From contig OU964923.1 in NCBI GenBank assembly GCA_918807975.1, positions 6,696,001-6,760,000 of the forward strand: 64,000 nt of DNA. The letters run 5' to 3'. Below, one piece after another: positions 12,285 through 24,488 of the stretch (its first letter is position 1; the number at the start of each line of letters is the position of its first letter). Made by a program: the position numbers and the translations under genes. Under the pieces are notes generated by a model. The model saw only the letters and a list, made by a program, of their open reading frames with translations. It made no database searches and was not told where the DNA came from. The stretch comes from Aplidium turbinatum (taxonomy: Eukaryota > Chordata > Ascidiacea > Aplousobranchia > Polyclinidae).

Positions 12285-12362
12285 GCGTCTTTTTTTGTTT
12301 TCTCGTTGTTGTTGCGTCTTTTTTAGTTTTCTCGTTGTTGTTGCGTCTTCTTTTTTAGTTTC
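12285..12362. repeat. short tandem repeat, ~31-bp unit
   Basis: About two and a half copies of a unit built of TTTTCTCGTTGTTGTTGCGTC plus a T-rich TTTTTTAG spacer. Confidence 0.8.
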
Positions 12363-12457
12363 TTTACTTTCGCATGAGGGTGGCAGCTCACATTGCTGAC
12401 TCCGTGGTCTTTCGCTGTCACTCTAGTACCAGCACCATATTTAAAGTATTTTTTATC

Positions 12458-12640
12458 TCGTAGTCCTCGCTTAATAAGCCCCCTCGATACGGACGATTTG
12501 CGCTTATGAAACGGATGGGTCTGTTAAGGGAAGACGATTTACTGCCACTCTTATGCATTCGGTAATTCCGAACCAGAATAAATCGGGCTTAATAAGTTGT
12601 TGGGCCTATTAACCGTGGCCTTAATTAGCGGGAACTACTG
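12458..12640. mobile_element. pogo/Tigger-like MITE
   Basis: The right end AATTAGCGGGAACTACTG followed by TA and the left end GTAGTCCTCGCTTAATAAGC are imperfect inverted repeats. Internal CTTAATAAG and TTAAGG motifs repeat. The CAGTAGTTCCCGC terminus resembles pogo-type Tc1/mariner elements by general recollection. No transposase. Confidence 0.5.
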
Positions 12641-14662
12641 TATGTGGAGAACTGTAGATGAACTGGTGTATACGTGCTGTATTAATAAAACAAATAAAAA
12701 AGAATCTGAATCTAACCCATAACTCTCTGCAACATCAAGAAACCGGAATAAAAATTGAAACTTCAGCTTCTAATTTATTACTCACTCTAACGAGTGTCTG
12801 CAATGTCTTGATATCATCGGTAACTCTGCATTGTCGACCTTATGGAAGGGGGCTGTATCAGTGGCTCACAATTATTCCAAGATGTGAAAGTGTCAAGTTG
12901 ATTAACTTTCACAAGATTTCTGATTCCAAATTCTGAATCCAAAATTAAATTTTCCTCTAATCTTGTTAACTTTTTTGAATAACATCCAGTGTCATTTTAG
13001 TATAACTTTCTGATAGCTGAATAGCTTCTGACACCTTTCTTCTGACTTTGTGGTAACTATATATTTCTGGTAACTATATCATCTTGGTAACTTTCCGGTA
13101 TTACTTTGTTTCGATAGCAATCTCACACTGCCTTGAATATTGCAAGTTTCTTATTTGTCATTCTTTCTGACTAATGTCTGCACGATTTAAACCAAATTGA
13201 ATAAGTCCAATTTTAGATAAACATCTGAATATTAGGCCTCTATAATAAGACCGATAAATATCTAGAATCGTGCTCACAGAGAGAAATTTGATACAAACAC
13301 TATTAACGATAAGTCTAAATCAATTTTTCAACTTGTTTTTCTTTATTAAATTGATGTCGTAATTGTAATGATGATAAAAGATTCTGCTATTATCAAATGC
13401 TACTAAACTGTTTCACAGTTACTTAATATTTGTTGATGTTTTGGAATGATAAAAGGTTTAAAGTAAATGGAATATTTTAACCCAATAAAAATGATCGAAA
13501 TAGCTGATTTCATTTCTCGAATACTGGAAAGTTTAGTTTTGGATTGGCGAAAACTCTTCATCCCGTTTACAAGTCATTCCGTCACACTTTTCTTTCTAGT
13601 ATATTTACAAACTAAGGTTTTCAACTTTTTTGCTTTCTTTTTCTCTTTGCTGAAGATTTGTAGGTAAATTTACCCCTGCGCGTTATTTTCGAATCAAAAG
13701 TTGCATACGGTAATTATGTTTCGATCTATATTTTCTGAATCAGTGCATTTACCTCCTTAAGAGATAAAGTTTTCCGTAGGGATAAACTCGCTGCTTGTTT
13801 CGTTTAGAAAACTTGCTTTAAGATATGCGAAAAAACAACAAAAGCCTAAAAATGTTTTCTAAGGAAGAGAAACACACACACACTTTGTGGCGACACTGAA
13901 GAAAAAAAATTGCCTTTACTTCATCGAAAATATCCCACCAGCTCTACAAGAGCTGTGTCGAGTCTTTTGTTGCCGTTTTTTTAAAGTGTCTATCAAGGAA
14001 AACACTGGAAATTATGCTGGCCAGGCTTCACTAATGATTTATTGAACGCCACATTCTACACAATTGTATCTTATTGCTTCATGCATTTCCAAACGTTTTC
14101 CATATAGGCCTAACCCTATTGGAATTCTTACAAATTTGTAAACAACTTCAATCAGATAAGTATTTTTTGAAAATCAATTTGTTATCTTTATTGAAAGCTT
14201 AGTCTAATTCCCTCTATTTTCTGTGAGCATTTTCCAAAAAAATATGCTTCATTTGATTAATTTTTCATGAACTCCTGTTAATTTATCTTTCTTCTCGTTT
14301 TAGTGCAGTGCTTCCCATATCGCGTTCTGTTAAAGCATGACTATCACGTGACCTTCTCAATTTTTTGTTTGAATTTGCTTGCGCCATTTTAAGTTGCTTT
14401 ATTTTTTCCACCAAGGAAGAGCAGCTTTATTTTGCGCATCTGTGAAATAAAATAGAAATTTTCCACGGTAAAGCCTAGCAACTAAAAGTTTTATCAAAGC
14501 CAAGTTTTGTAAATTTTTACCAATCTCAATGAAAGTGAGTCTGTTTTTCTCTATAGTACCCATCGTTGTATCTCTAAATAGCGACTGGTTTTTCGGCTTG
14601 TTTTTTTACGACTCCATACTCATATTTTGTCTTATGCTGAGCTACTGTTTCTTGTCGTCGAC
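12641..14662. other. gene-free stretch
   Basis: AT-rich, with no gene or repeat recognised. Frames at 12658-12936 and 13467-13667 have no identifiable domain. Confidence 0.4.
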
Positions 14663-14838
14663 TGCATAGCCGAGTGGTGAAAACTCTGGAACGGCAATCG
14701 AAAGGACGCCGGTTCGACACCGGCTGTGTCTTTAGCAAGACATTTAAAGGCATGCCTGAAGATGGATACGAAGATTGGCTTCCTTCCCGTCCACTTAATC
14801 TAAATCTTCAACCACCCGGTGTAAGCCTGGATACGCAA
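14663..14838 (+). repeat. SINE family B copy, best tRNA-like head
   Basis: Plus-strand copy with a clear type-II (Leu/Ser-like) tRNA head: A-box TGCATAGCCGAGTGGTGA, B-box GCCGGTTCGACACC, then GGCTGTGTCTTTAGCAAGAC, CATTTAAAGGCATGCCTGAAG, GATTGGCTTCCTTCCCGTCC and ACTTAATCTAAATCTTCAAC. Reference copy for the family in this window. Confidence 0.85.
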
Positions 14839-15330
14839 ACAAATCGTTTCTTGATGATTCACTTTTGCAAAATGTTAAACTTCTGTTGCCTGGTAAGAAA
14901 CCCGGGACTTTAGACCTATTTACTGATTCCCGCTGATCTCCCGGCTGTATGGCAGGAGCATTGCAATTACTATTTACGAATTTATGAATAAGAAGTAAAC
15001 GAAATGTCTTCTATACTATAGCAGTTACTTTTTGGATTATTTAGTCTCACACGCAAAGATTTACGTATTCTGTGTAAGTTCTATCAGCACTCAGTGAAAT
15101 CATCATCAACCCTGCCGACTTAAGACGTCGCTAAGATAGTACTACACAACGGTAGATCGATCGTCTATTGGTTTCACCAAATTTACATAGTCTTTTTTCA
15201 CAGTGTATATCTTTACTTTTACTTACTATTCACTTTGTAAAACTGATATGCGTCTTTTTTTTGCAAGATCGAACAAGGTAACTTAATTTGCGTTTATTCA
15301 AAGAAAAGCACGATTGAGATAAAACAACAA
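14839..15330. other. gene-free stretch
   Basis: AT-rich; nothing recognised. Confidence 0.4.
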
Positions 15331-15418
15331 CCCGGACAACACATTAATCATTTTTTTATTAAATCAACGTCTGCAGACATTGAATCAATGTAAAAAAACG
15401 TTTGATTTGTTGTCTGGG
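15331..15418. mobile_element. short palindromic MITE, CCCAGACA family
   Basis: 88 bp with ends CCCGGACAAC / GTTGTCTGGG and an internal TTGAATCAATGTAAAAAAACG. The complement of 24431-24488 is a shorter copy. No target duplication is obvious. Confidence 0.6.
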
Positions 15419-17470
15419 AAGTAAAACGACGCAAAACCGCTGCCGTACCCTACGGCCACCACAGCATAAGTAACTCACTGTGCATGTTTTCACAGAAAAA
15501 ATTGATATAAAACCTTCTTAAGAAAGGACGTTTACTACTGTTAGATTAACGTCAGAAGGCCGTTCAATTAACATTAAACGTAAGTCTTCGATCCATTAAG
15601 ATAACATAGAAACGGAAATTTGTTAAAGTTGATAATTTTGATTTTGATAAAAATAGTTAAAACAACAGTTTACTTTCTGTTTATTCATGATAGTAATAGA
15701 CGTTTTGACGTATCACTACATAATTGTTGTTATTGTAAAAAGTTGTGTTACAAACTTAGCTAACGTGTAACTCAATTTGCCCACAGAAACGCGTTAAATA
15801 AATAAAATTTCTAGCAAACTATTGACAGAAGAATAAAAAAAAATTGAAAAGCTTATTATTATCTCAGTTAATTGGAAAATGCAGCTCTAATCGGAACAGA
15901 AAAAGCTGTAAACTTTACGGCAACTGGCACAAAATATCATACAACAATGTCAACGCATAATCCAGTTAACTGTATCAAAATTATTCGCATGAAGCTATAC
16001 CAAGGCCGTACAGATAAATTGAGGCACTTTGCTTCGATGACTAAGTTTAGGAATGCCTGAAATATGAAAATCAATAACAAATTCACCAGAGAAGAACTTA
16101 AAATATTTGCCATAACAAAAGTTTAACTGTGGTTACAGGTGCTTTTGATACCACATGTTGGCCTATTTGTGATGACTCTCTTAAAACCGTATGGTCGGAA
16201 TGCGTCGCATGTTTTTGCCTTGTCGGCCTTTAGTCGTTAATTTCAAACTTCGTTTATTTTTTAACTTTTGTTTTATAGATTTTTTTCGAAACTATGCTTT
16301 GCTCTTTCTATTTTTTGTGGGACAAATTTAGATAAGGAATGCCTTCAGATGAAAGCTTGACATTTTACGCATCGTAGCTGTAGATGTGCGCTTCAGACTT
16401 TCTGAGCTTTTACGCTATCACAATTGTTAAGAAAAAATTATGCATGGTACGATAGTTCATTAAGTGTTTTCAGACTAGAAGTATTGAGCCGAACATCTAC
16501 AATCTGTTCTTTTTTTAATAAGAAAAATAAGTCTTTCCATGAAAAGAACGTTATGTTTATATTTGACGTTTTAACAATTTGGATCAAGCGTTTGAACTTA
16601 CCAGTGCACAAGCTTGGCTAACTAATACCAAAAAAATATTCTAGATTGATTTTATAAGGAGTCGAATCTTGTAGTTCAAATCAAAACTTCAGAAATATTT
16701 CTTGGAGAAACTTAAAGTTCAAGGCAAATGATTCAATCATTTTCGGTGTTAAAAACAATAGAACTATTGTGTCTTGTAGCGCGCGAACTGCTGTAGCATT
16801 TGAGAATATCACATCGTCTAAGCAAGCTTTGTCCAAGAAAATACACCGATAATCTCTTCTGTTATGCTTTTAAGTTCAAACTTCAGCCCATGGAAATATA
16901 TCATGATAATTAATACCGATTGGAGGCGCAGATTTAATCTGCATCACCGCGCTAGTATGGCTTAGCGTAGTTTTGTACCAGTTCACGTATGCCACCTTGC
17001 TCTTTGGGCAGTTTTTGCGTTGAACAGCCGGGTTCCGTTTGCCTCGCTGGGTGTTTTGCTTTGTTTTTATCATTGAGATAGCGGTGGAAAGCATTAACTG
17101 AACAGCATAAATAAACTTGCGGATAACTGTCAATTTGGCTAAAAATAGATTAAACTCGCAGGAAATTCTTTTTTTCATTCTTCTGCAGCACACCTAGCTG
17201 ACGGCCCACGTTGACAGGTTTGCTCCGGTGGCAATTTTACTCATTAATTAATGATGCACGCATGACTTTATTAGGAATTAAAGCCCTATTTGAAACATAG
17301 TCTGAGCAATTCTTCAAACTCAATGCGAAACACTGAAATGTTTTACTTTGAACAAGAAGTTATTGTTTCTCACAAAATTAAAGCCATGTTTCAAGTCGTA
17401 GTATGTGTTTTTTAGGTTAGCACATCATACAGAATAGACCCAATTGTGTTCTTGGTCTTCAACAAATTCT
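15419..17470. other. gene-free stretch 3' of FoxF
   Basis: No gene recognised. The part at about 16900-17250 is less AT-rich than its neighbours and free of known repeats; the minus frame at 16876-17193 has no recognisable domain. Possibly a regulatory or unannotated transcribed region, but unsupported. Confidence 0.35.
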
Positions 17471-17584
17471 TTTATTTATCGTTGATACCACGAGCAACGT
17501 TCAGAGAATCTGTCTTCTGTCTAGAAGATTTCTCTTGAGTTAGTAAAGCATTTTCGGTTCTGGATTACACGATCGTACTTTATT
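17471..17584 (-). terminator. candidate FoxF poly(A) signals
   Basis: Two AATAAA hexamers occur on the minus strand after the stop codon, at 17584-17579 and 17476-17471. They would give a 3' UTR of roughly 170-280 nt. In AT-rich DNA such hexamers are common by chance, so the site choice is inferred. Confidence 0.4.
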
Positions 17585-17727
17585 GCACTCCTTCCCCCGA
17601 TGCTTTGATTATCATTTTTCCTTCTTCAAATCCGGTAGAAATGAGAATACATTTTCAGTGTTGCCATTTTCTTTTATGACCTGCATCTCACAGAAGGTCA
17701 ACTTTTCTTTTCATACGTAGCTTTCTA

Positions 17728-17876
17728 TCACATTGCACATGACTTTGTATCATAGTAGCCATTTGGATAGCCTGCTGGAATGGCTGTTGGTATTGCTGGA
17801 TAAGGTTGTTTTCTATCACCACCGGCTGTAGAGTAAGGGTCCATTGCACATTCAGTTTTAAACTTCATACCAGTTG
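17728..17876 (-). CDS. FoxF: FoxF coding exon 2 (C-terminal tail)
   Basis: This short exon was found by looking for the missing FoxF C-terminus. Minus-strand sequence has a pyrimidine/T-rich tract and acceptor TTTTGCAG at 17884-17877, then 149 bases open in the frame demanded by the phase-1 donor of exon 1, ending in TGA at 17730-17728. The joined codon gives Ala522. The tail begins ATGMKFKTECAMDPY and ends NGYYDTKSCAM-stop. The last residues resemble the vertebrate FoxF ending, recalled as DIKPCVM. Vertebrate FOXF1 and FOXF2 also have one large forkhead exon and one small terminal exon. The full product is 570 residues (1564 + 149 = 1713 bases including stop). I infer the splice from frame, signals and tail similarity, with no transcript evidence. 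Confidence 0.88.
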
Positions 17877-18960
17877 CTGCAAAATAAATTTTATAGTTAG
17901 ACAAGTTAATTTAAGTTGAAAAGAATTAAAAATTTACACACTATAAAGTGATGTTAACTAATGTATGAAAAACACAGATTGTTATCAGAAATAAATAAGA
18001 CGATTTTGGCTAACCCTGACTTTGATGAACGACGTAAGCTACGGCTGGTACAAGATTCTGTTTTATATCAAAGTCTGTCACTTTGAACCGTGGATGATTC
18101 TTAATCTGGTGATTTATTGGTTCTTTGCGGTGTCAAAAATTGGCTCACTGGCCATGATTTTTCAGTAAAGCAGACTAGAAATTAAGCTTTTATTTTCATC
18201 AAAACAAATGCAGGCACGTTGTGAAAAAGCCTTTTTCAATCATCCTTTGTTGAGATTTCTATACATAAACCTATTTCTTGTCTGTATTCTAATATTTATT
18301 AAAAAGTGTTCACCGCCTTGCGTTTGAGTGATGTGTTATTGGAATTTCCCCAAGTCAGCATAATGTTTGTGTTTTTGTATAGCGCTGGGCAAATATGCGT
18401 TGCTCTCAACGCTTCACAAACCAGAACGTGCCGGTGAAGAGGCGCAACCGAGCACTTTACTTCCCCGAAACCATGTCTAATTTTGTGAAAAACTTTTAAG
18501 AAATAACCCGATAAGATATCTAAGCGAATGGCAAGAGTGAAAACTTTAAATCCTGTTGCACTGATCTTGATCAATCGTTCATAATCATGATACAAAAGCA
18601 GAAAAAGAAAAAATTGCAAATTACACAATTGTCTCATCAGACGCCATTTTGCGTGGACATATCACTTTCACAATTGGTGTGAAACACGAATACAACACGA
18701 ATGCCAAGCTGTAGTGCCTACAAATATTTAGTCTCATTGCTTCCCATTTAACTGCTTTGCTCTTTACGAGACGTAAATATTATTGTTCCTTAACTTTATA
18801 TTTAGGCAGTGAATGAATTTATATAAATCCCATGCCCTAACAAGTAATTAAAAGGTAAATGGGTAGCACTTAGTTACTAAATACATTTTTATGAACAGTG
18901 CTAGTACCATGCTGTTATTATGTGGCAGTGTTTATACCAATTTTATAATATTTATTCAAA

Positions 18961-19052
18961 CAAACATCAAATATAGTTATTACTTTGATGTAATTTGCTT
19001 TGCTTGGCATTGAGCACTTTTTGTTGTATTAATAGTATTTATTGTTTGCTGA
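18961..19052 (-). mobile_element. MITE family 1, partial copy in FoxF intron
   Basis: Contains CATCAAATATAGTTATTACT, TTTGCTTTGCTTGGCATTGAG and CACTTTTTGT, matching the complement of 6925-7020 and the copy at 21070. Confidence 0.65.
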
Positions 19053-21069
19053 AACAAATATTAATTAATGATGTGTCTATGCATAGACTATCGGTACAAT
19101 GCTAAACGCTCTACCTAATGTTAAGAGATAATGGCTAAGTTTGTAGTCACTTGTATAACAACTTTTTTTCGCTACAAACTACTAGAAAACAATTTTTTGT
19201 ACAAGTTTTAGAACAATTCCTAATATTTAAACAGCAAGAAAACCATTTAAGTCTTTTGCCTTTAATTTTTTTTTTATTCATTTCCTCTAACATTTTTCTT
19301 CTTACAGTTGTGTCTTTTGGTCACCAGTGTGGTTCTAAAACCACGAGACACTCTCAGAATTTTGTTTACATGAGGTCGTCTGACGAGGCCCTCGTCCAAG
19401 GTTGCCAAAACACTGCATCAAACTTGCGCAACTGCAACTATACTTGGTTTCCTTTATAATAAAAAACACCCAAACTTTTACAATTTATCATTTCTGATGA
19501 AAAAAAGCTGTAATTTTCCGGTATATTTTGTACTACAAGATATTGTTTTTGATGGTTTTCTAAAACCGCGATTTGTGCGCGAAATCGCTTCAGTTCCGAC
19601 AGAATCTGTGACGAACTGTTGCCAAAGGCGGAATGACTCTTCTCGTGTGTGATCGTTACTTTTTTTCAGTGAATCTCAATCGATTTTCTGTGTTTTCTCG
19701 TCATTTTTGTAAACACCATAAAGATGGGATTGCAAGTTTAAACAATTTTCTGTGTAAGTTAGACGTGATGATTCTTCGTAGAAAAATCTATTTTTTGCTG
19801 CCATCTGTAGCATAACTTATCTGCAAGTAATATTCTTGTGAACTTACCATGTATTTTTATGTTCACATAGACTTAAATTATAGTAGGCTGCTGTCAAAAA
19901 AACTCCATAAGGAAGTTCAACTTCATGTGCCTTAAAATTGTTTTCAATAGGGTAAAATACAAACGAATATATGCACGAAATTTTTATGCTTCCCGCAATA
20001 TTTGGGTGCCTTTATTTTTAACTTGCATGTGTATCTGACAGTCAAGCTATTTTCGGCTTGCTTAACTGTAGCCTACATCACGTTTACAATCTCTTTTAGC
20101 TTAGAATTTGTCATTGCTTTTTCAGTAAATAAACTATATCGCCAAATCTCGATAGCTTAAATCTAAAATATCACAATATGCGTAATCAATAAAAAACTTT
20201 GCATTATAACATACAACATTAAATCGCCAAGAACGAAGTACAATTTTGCCTTACACGAATTAGCTGACAGCAACTTATTATCATGCTTGGATATTTAAAA
20301 AAAACTTGCACATGTTTAAAAATACCTTTTAACTTTTAAAGCACTATCACCTTGAGTAGGCCTACTGATACGTAATATAAAGCCGATAATCCAGTAATTA
20401 TTTGATCAGTGATAATTCAATGGAATGTATAGCACTTCATTTACAATATTGCCACCTTTCTTTATATCATTGAATGCCATTGTATATTTTCTAAATGTTA
20501 AATTGATACATTTCTTAGTAATTGATTAAATATCGAGATTAATTTATAGCAATGTGAAGTTTAAAGAAAGCCAATAGTCATTCTTATAAGGTTCCTAATT
20601 CATAATTAACAGCGTGTATTCAAAATAACGTCATAATAACATCTCGTTAAGTTGTCGTGTCAAGTGGATGGTTGGGTAAATAGCATGTGATTTACGAGAA
20701 AACTCTAATTGAGCTATCCACACCAATTTAAGGTTAACATCTTGGTTTGATTTGATGATGTAAATGTTCGATTTAGCATAAAAGTGAAACAAAAACTTTT
20801 TGATATCCGTCATGGTACACATTGTCCTGAAAAGGTGACATTGACAGTAGCATTGACAGGGAGGCGGTCCAGAGGATACTTTTAGATCCAAGCGCGTAAT
20901 CTTTCGAGGGGCCCGAGAATTTGACGAAACTACTTTATATTTTTGAAATATAATGCGTGTTTTTAATAAGTGTCTTGACTTGGGGGCCGAGGATCTCATA
21001 GATACCGAGCCAAATAATCCTTCAAACGCCCCTGGACATTGACCCACACGTTTATATTTAATGTTTGTG

Positions 21070-21206
21070 TCAAATATAGTTATTACTATCTGAAGCCTTC
21101 AGATAGTAATAACTATATTTGATTTAATTCGCTCTGCTTTGCCTTTTTGCTTGGCATTGAGCACTTTTTGTAGTATTAATAGTTTTCATTGTTTTAATGT
21201 TTGTGT
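21070..21206 (-). mobile_element. MITE family 1, copy with perfect 53-bp palindrome
   Basis: Perfect inverted arms of 26 bp (21070-21095 and 21097-21122; TCAAATATAGTTATTACTAT at the outer end) around one C, followed by the family extension TTCGCTCTGCTTTGCC, TTGGCATTGAGCAC and CATTGTTTTAATG. Inserted in FoxF intron 1. Confidence 0.75.
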
Positions 21207-22555
21207 CAAGTGTACGTGAAAAATATGTTAATTTTCTTAATGACGCATGTCATCAACCCAATGTTATCAATTGCAATACGTTAATTTAAAACGTTTTTCG
21301 TTAGGCCGCAGTACTTGGAGGAATCTACATCAAATTATGAGCAATAACAGAAAATCCTCCAAAATTTTACATTGCCAACAACTTTCTACCGATGTTTTAG
21401 TCACTCAAAGGATATGTAAATCATTTTCTCATCTTAAAACTGTCCTCAACTTTGTTGTAACACTGTTGATGCAATTGCATAATTTCATCAATCTACCATC
21501 GTATACAGAAACTGGTAAACCTTTTAAACAATAACTTAAAACTGTGAAAAATTGTAAGAGAGTGATAACTCGCATTCCCAAGTAGGTTCCCTAAAATAGG
21601 TCAAATTGCATTCTTTCGTAATGAAGGTATTAACCTAGATTTTCATGTAATTGGATAGTTTGAAGTATAATTGCTACTCAGGTGTATAATTTGAAGGAGA
21701 AATAACTAGTTGCTGTACAAAGCGTGTGCCAGTATATAAACTACAGTAGGCTGCAATGCATTTTTCTCTCTACAAATTTTAGGTTTGCTGGATTATTTCT
21801 AAGAATGTCGTAACAGCTAATTTTGAAATAGATCTATTCAATGCTGGTTTGCATGATCTCGTCATGCTAAGACAGCAACACCACTATGAAATTAAACTGC
21901 CTAACTGCTATTCTTTTTGTTTTGACAAAGCAAGTGTACTTTCCTCAGTAAATACGTTGCATTAATGATACCAGGGTTAGACCCAAGAGAATGTGCTAAA
22001 AGCAAATCAAAAAGTCTCTTATAAATTTCCACTTTTACTTAAACGGTCGCGAAGGTCTCATATGCAGTAGACGTGTCAGATTTAGAGTTGGTAGGTAAAA
22101 TACGTTACTTGTACACTCAATGGGAATTTGTCTACGTTAAGACAGCTTGAGTTTGTCTTCGGTAGCCTCATAATTACATTTATTATATTGTTGCGACCCT
22201 CACAGTTGGTTGTCCTTTTTGTTGCTACGTCATATTGTTTTAAAGTCAAGCAATTATTACAGAACAATTTTTACAGTCTAATTTTTGCTGAACCTTGTGC
22301 TGCTGGTGAGCCATGGTTCAGTTCTAATTGAGTTGAAAGCAAAACTCCCAGTTAACATTTAAACTGGTTCCGTTCCCCACTTAGATCACCTAGTTTGTAA
22401 ACTTTATCAGTGGAAACCCGCGAAACTCATATCTCAAGTTAATGTTGCGTTTCATAGGTCTTTCAGATCATGAATGTTGCTTTCAATATCTGCTTTCTTT
22501 ATTGACCTACTTTTAAAGTGTCTTTTGCACTGCAACCATGTTTGTTTGTTTGTTT

Positions 22556-22850
22556 GTTTATCTTTATCCTGCATTGCGGGAAAGCGGACTTGAGCGCTAT
22601 GCATCGGTGTACGCCTTTCGACATACACCTGACCCACGCTGCAGCCGACGGCAATGTCAGTTTCCGGTTGTCTACTCTACTTATGACTTAAATTTGGTAC
22701 TACTCATTACTCGAAATCGATCACTAGATAGAGGCAAGTATCGTTAAGTTTCTTGCCCAGAGAAACAACAGCAAGTGCGGGTGGCTGGAGTCGAACATGC
22801 AGGCTCTCGACTGCGAGCCCAACGCGCTAACCACTCGGCCAAGGCTGCCG
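22556..22850 (-). repeat. SINE family D
   Basis: On the minus strand a Leu/Ser-like tRNA head: GGCAGCCTTGGCCGAGTGGT, TAGCGCGTTGGGCTCGCAGT, B-box TGTTCGACTCC, then the body with TGGGCAAGAAACTTAACGA and GTATGTCGAAAGGCGTACAC. The 3' side ends in a TGTT microsatellite (about 22538-22558). The only copy in the window. Not a functional tRNA, because the body continues for about 200 bp. Confidence 0.75.
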
Positions 22851-24430
22851 ATAACCATGCAAAGTAGAATCACCAACAAGTGGTTAAGGCGAAATTGGAA
22901 ACGAGCTCAAGTTTTTTTCTTTCAAAATCTAAGTGCTCCCGCCAACGCCAGTATGCTATTGTGGTATAATTTGTCGTGTAGAAGCCAAAACAAATTGAAT
23001 TTTGATAAGATAATAGCACAATTAAAAAAAATGTCATGTTTTATATAATTGGAATGCTGTAGAAACTTTTGATGTATTCCCCCATTACCAAACCAGCATA
23101 GTGTTTGTCTCCTTAAAAACTAGCTTTACTTAGTCTGTAAAAGCTTGATAATCTCGCATCTTTTAACCATTTGTTTGATTTGATTTTAAATGTTTTGATT
23201 CCGTGAAGTGTATTTTTCGTGGCAAAAATGACCAGCAACAGTTCTCACTGTGTGACAATAAGTTAATACCACAAATCCATATTTTCGTTAATATTTCCTT
23301 TATTTGATTTAAAAAAAGGAGTCATTTACCTTTAGGTTGAATCACACGAGAGAACATCTGAATTGTATTTTTAATATTGCCCTGCTAAACATTCTATTGC
23401 AATAACATGCATCACAATTCATATGTTGTAATCTTATCAGCTTTGGTATAGAGAAACATGAATTGTATTATTGTATCACGAGGTGTGCTATTTTTCTTTA
23501 TTCGATCCAACCGAGTGTATGTCGCTGGGCGAGCGAGGACGTAAGGAATTCACTCTGTTTGTCAGCCTTGGTCAAAGACATGCTCAGCCAATGTTCACGA
23601 TTTGGCCAGAAGCGAAGGGAATGCAACGACAAAAAACACCGAAGCCAGTTTCCAGCCTCTTAATCCTGAATCGTCGAATCATTAAGCCGTTTTAATTTGC
23701 TAACAGCATAGCTTACGAGGCATCTCAGTAACTTCTTGAGCAAAAAAATTTTTTTGATGAGAGCGAGTTTTAATAGTCGAGTTTTTCCCTTGTTGGCGTT
23801 CTATCTCTGACAAGCGTTAAGAAGCTTCGCAGCGACGAATTAGAGCGCTGGCAGACCAGAAGGCGCCGTTCCTAAGAAAAAAGATCTTTATCAAGAGCCT
23901 GGCTAATCAATCTCCACTGCGCCTGTGTCTTTACCATTGATGAAATTTTTTACACATGTCACGCTCCACGAAAAAGCACATGCTAGTTTTAATTATTTAA
24001 TTGCAATCATTCAAGTAGAGCAGTTTGTTGTTTGAGATAATGATGCACATTTAAAGGCTTCAACCATGCAGTAATTTCTACACATTCTTTCACTATATTT
24101 TAAGCAAAGGTAAAAACTGTACGAATAAATTTAATTTTATTGTTCTTCGTTTCGTAGTACCGGAACGAAAAGCGTGCAAAATCTTTTCAAAAGCTACATC
24201 GGCAGTTGTGATTGAAATTTATTTATAAGTAGTTGAGGGTTTGCCATGTTGTTGCGGCGCACTGTCGTGGCGTTGGTATTCTGAAGCCGTTTCCGTGGGT
24301 AAATTTTAATTATGATAAAGCCTCAGGTTGTGCCAACTTGTCGCCATCGAATTTCCGGCCTGGATTTATTACATGATGAAAAATCGCTCATTTTCTACGT
24401 CAATGTTGCTACTGTTGTCTAAATGAAGTT

Positions 24431-24488
24431 CCCAGACAGCAAATCAACCGTTTTTTACATTGATTCAACATCTGCAACGTTGTCTGGG
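24431..24488. mobile_element. 58-bp palindromic MITE, CCCAGACA family
   Basis: Ends CCCAGACAGC / GTTGTCTGGG; its interior on the complement (GAATCAATGTAAAAAACGG) matches the element at 15331. In FoxF intron 1. Confidence 0.6.

Noticed and set aside
14663-14735. Functional tRNA genes (also at 22780-22850, 35098, 40530-40597, 49320-49391, 57605)
   Set aside because: Each tRNA-like head continues into a SINE body repeated elsewhere, and several have damaged boxes or stems.
16876-17193. 105-residue basic minus-strand frame
   Set aside because: No family recognised and no gene context; kept only as a composition-distinct region.
20631-21047. 138-residue minus-strand frame inside the FoxF intron
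   Set aside because: No recognisable domain, no supporting splice signals, mixed composition; likely chance.
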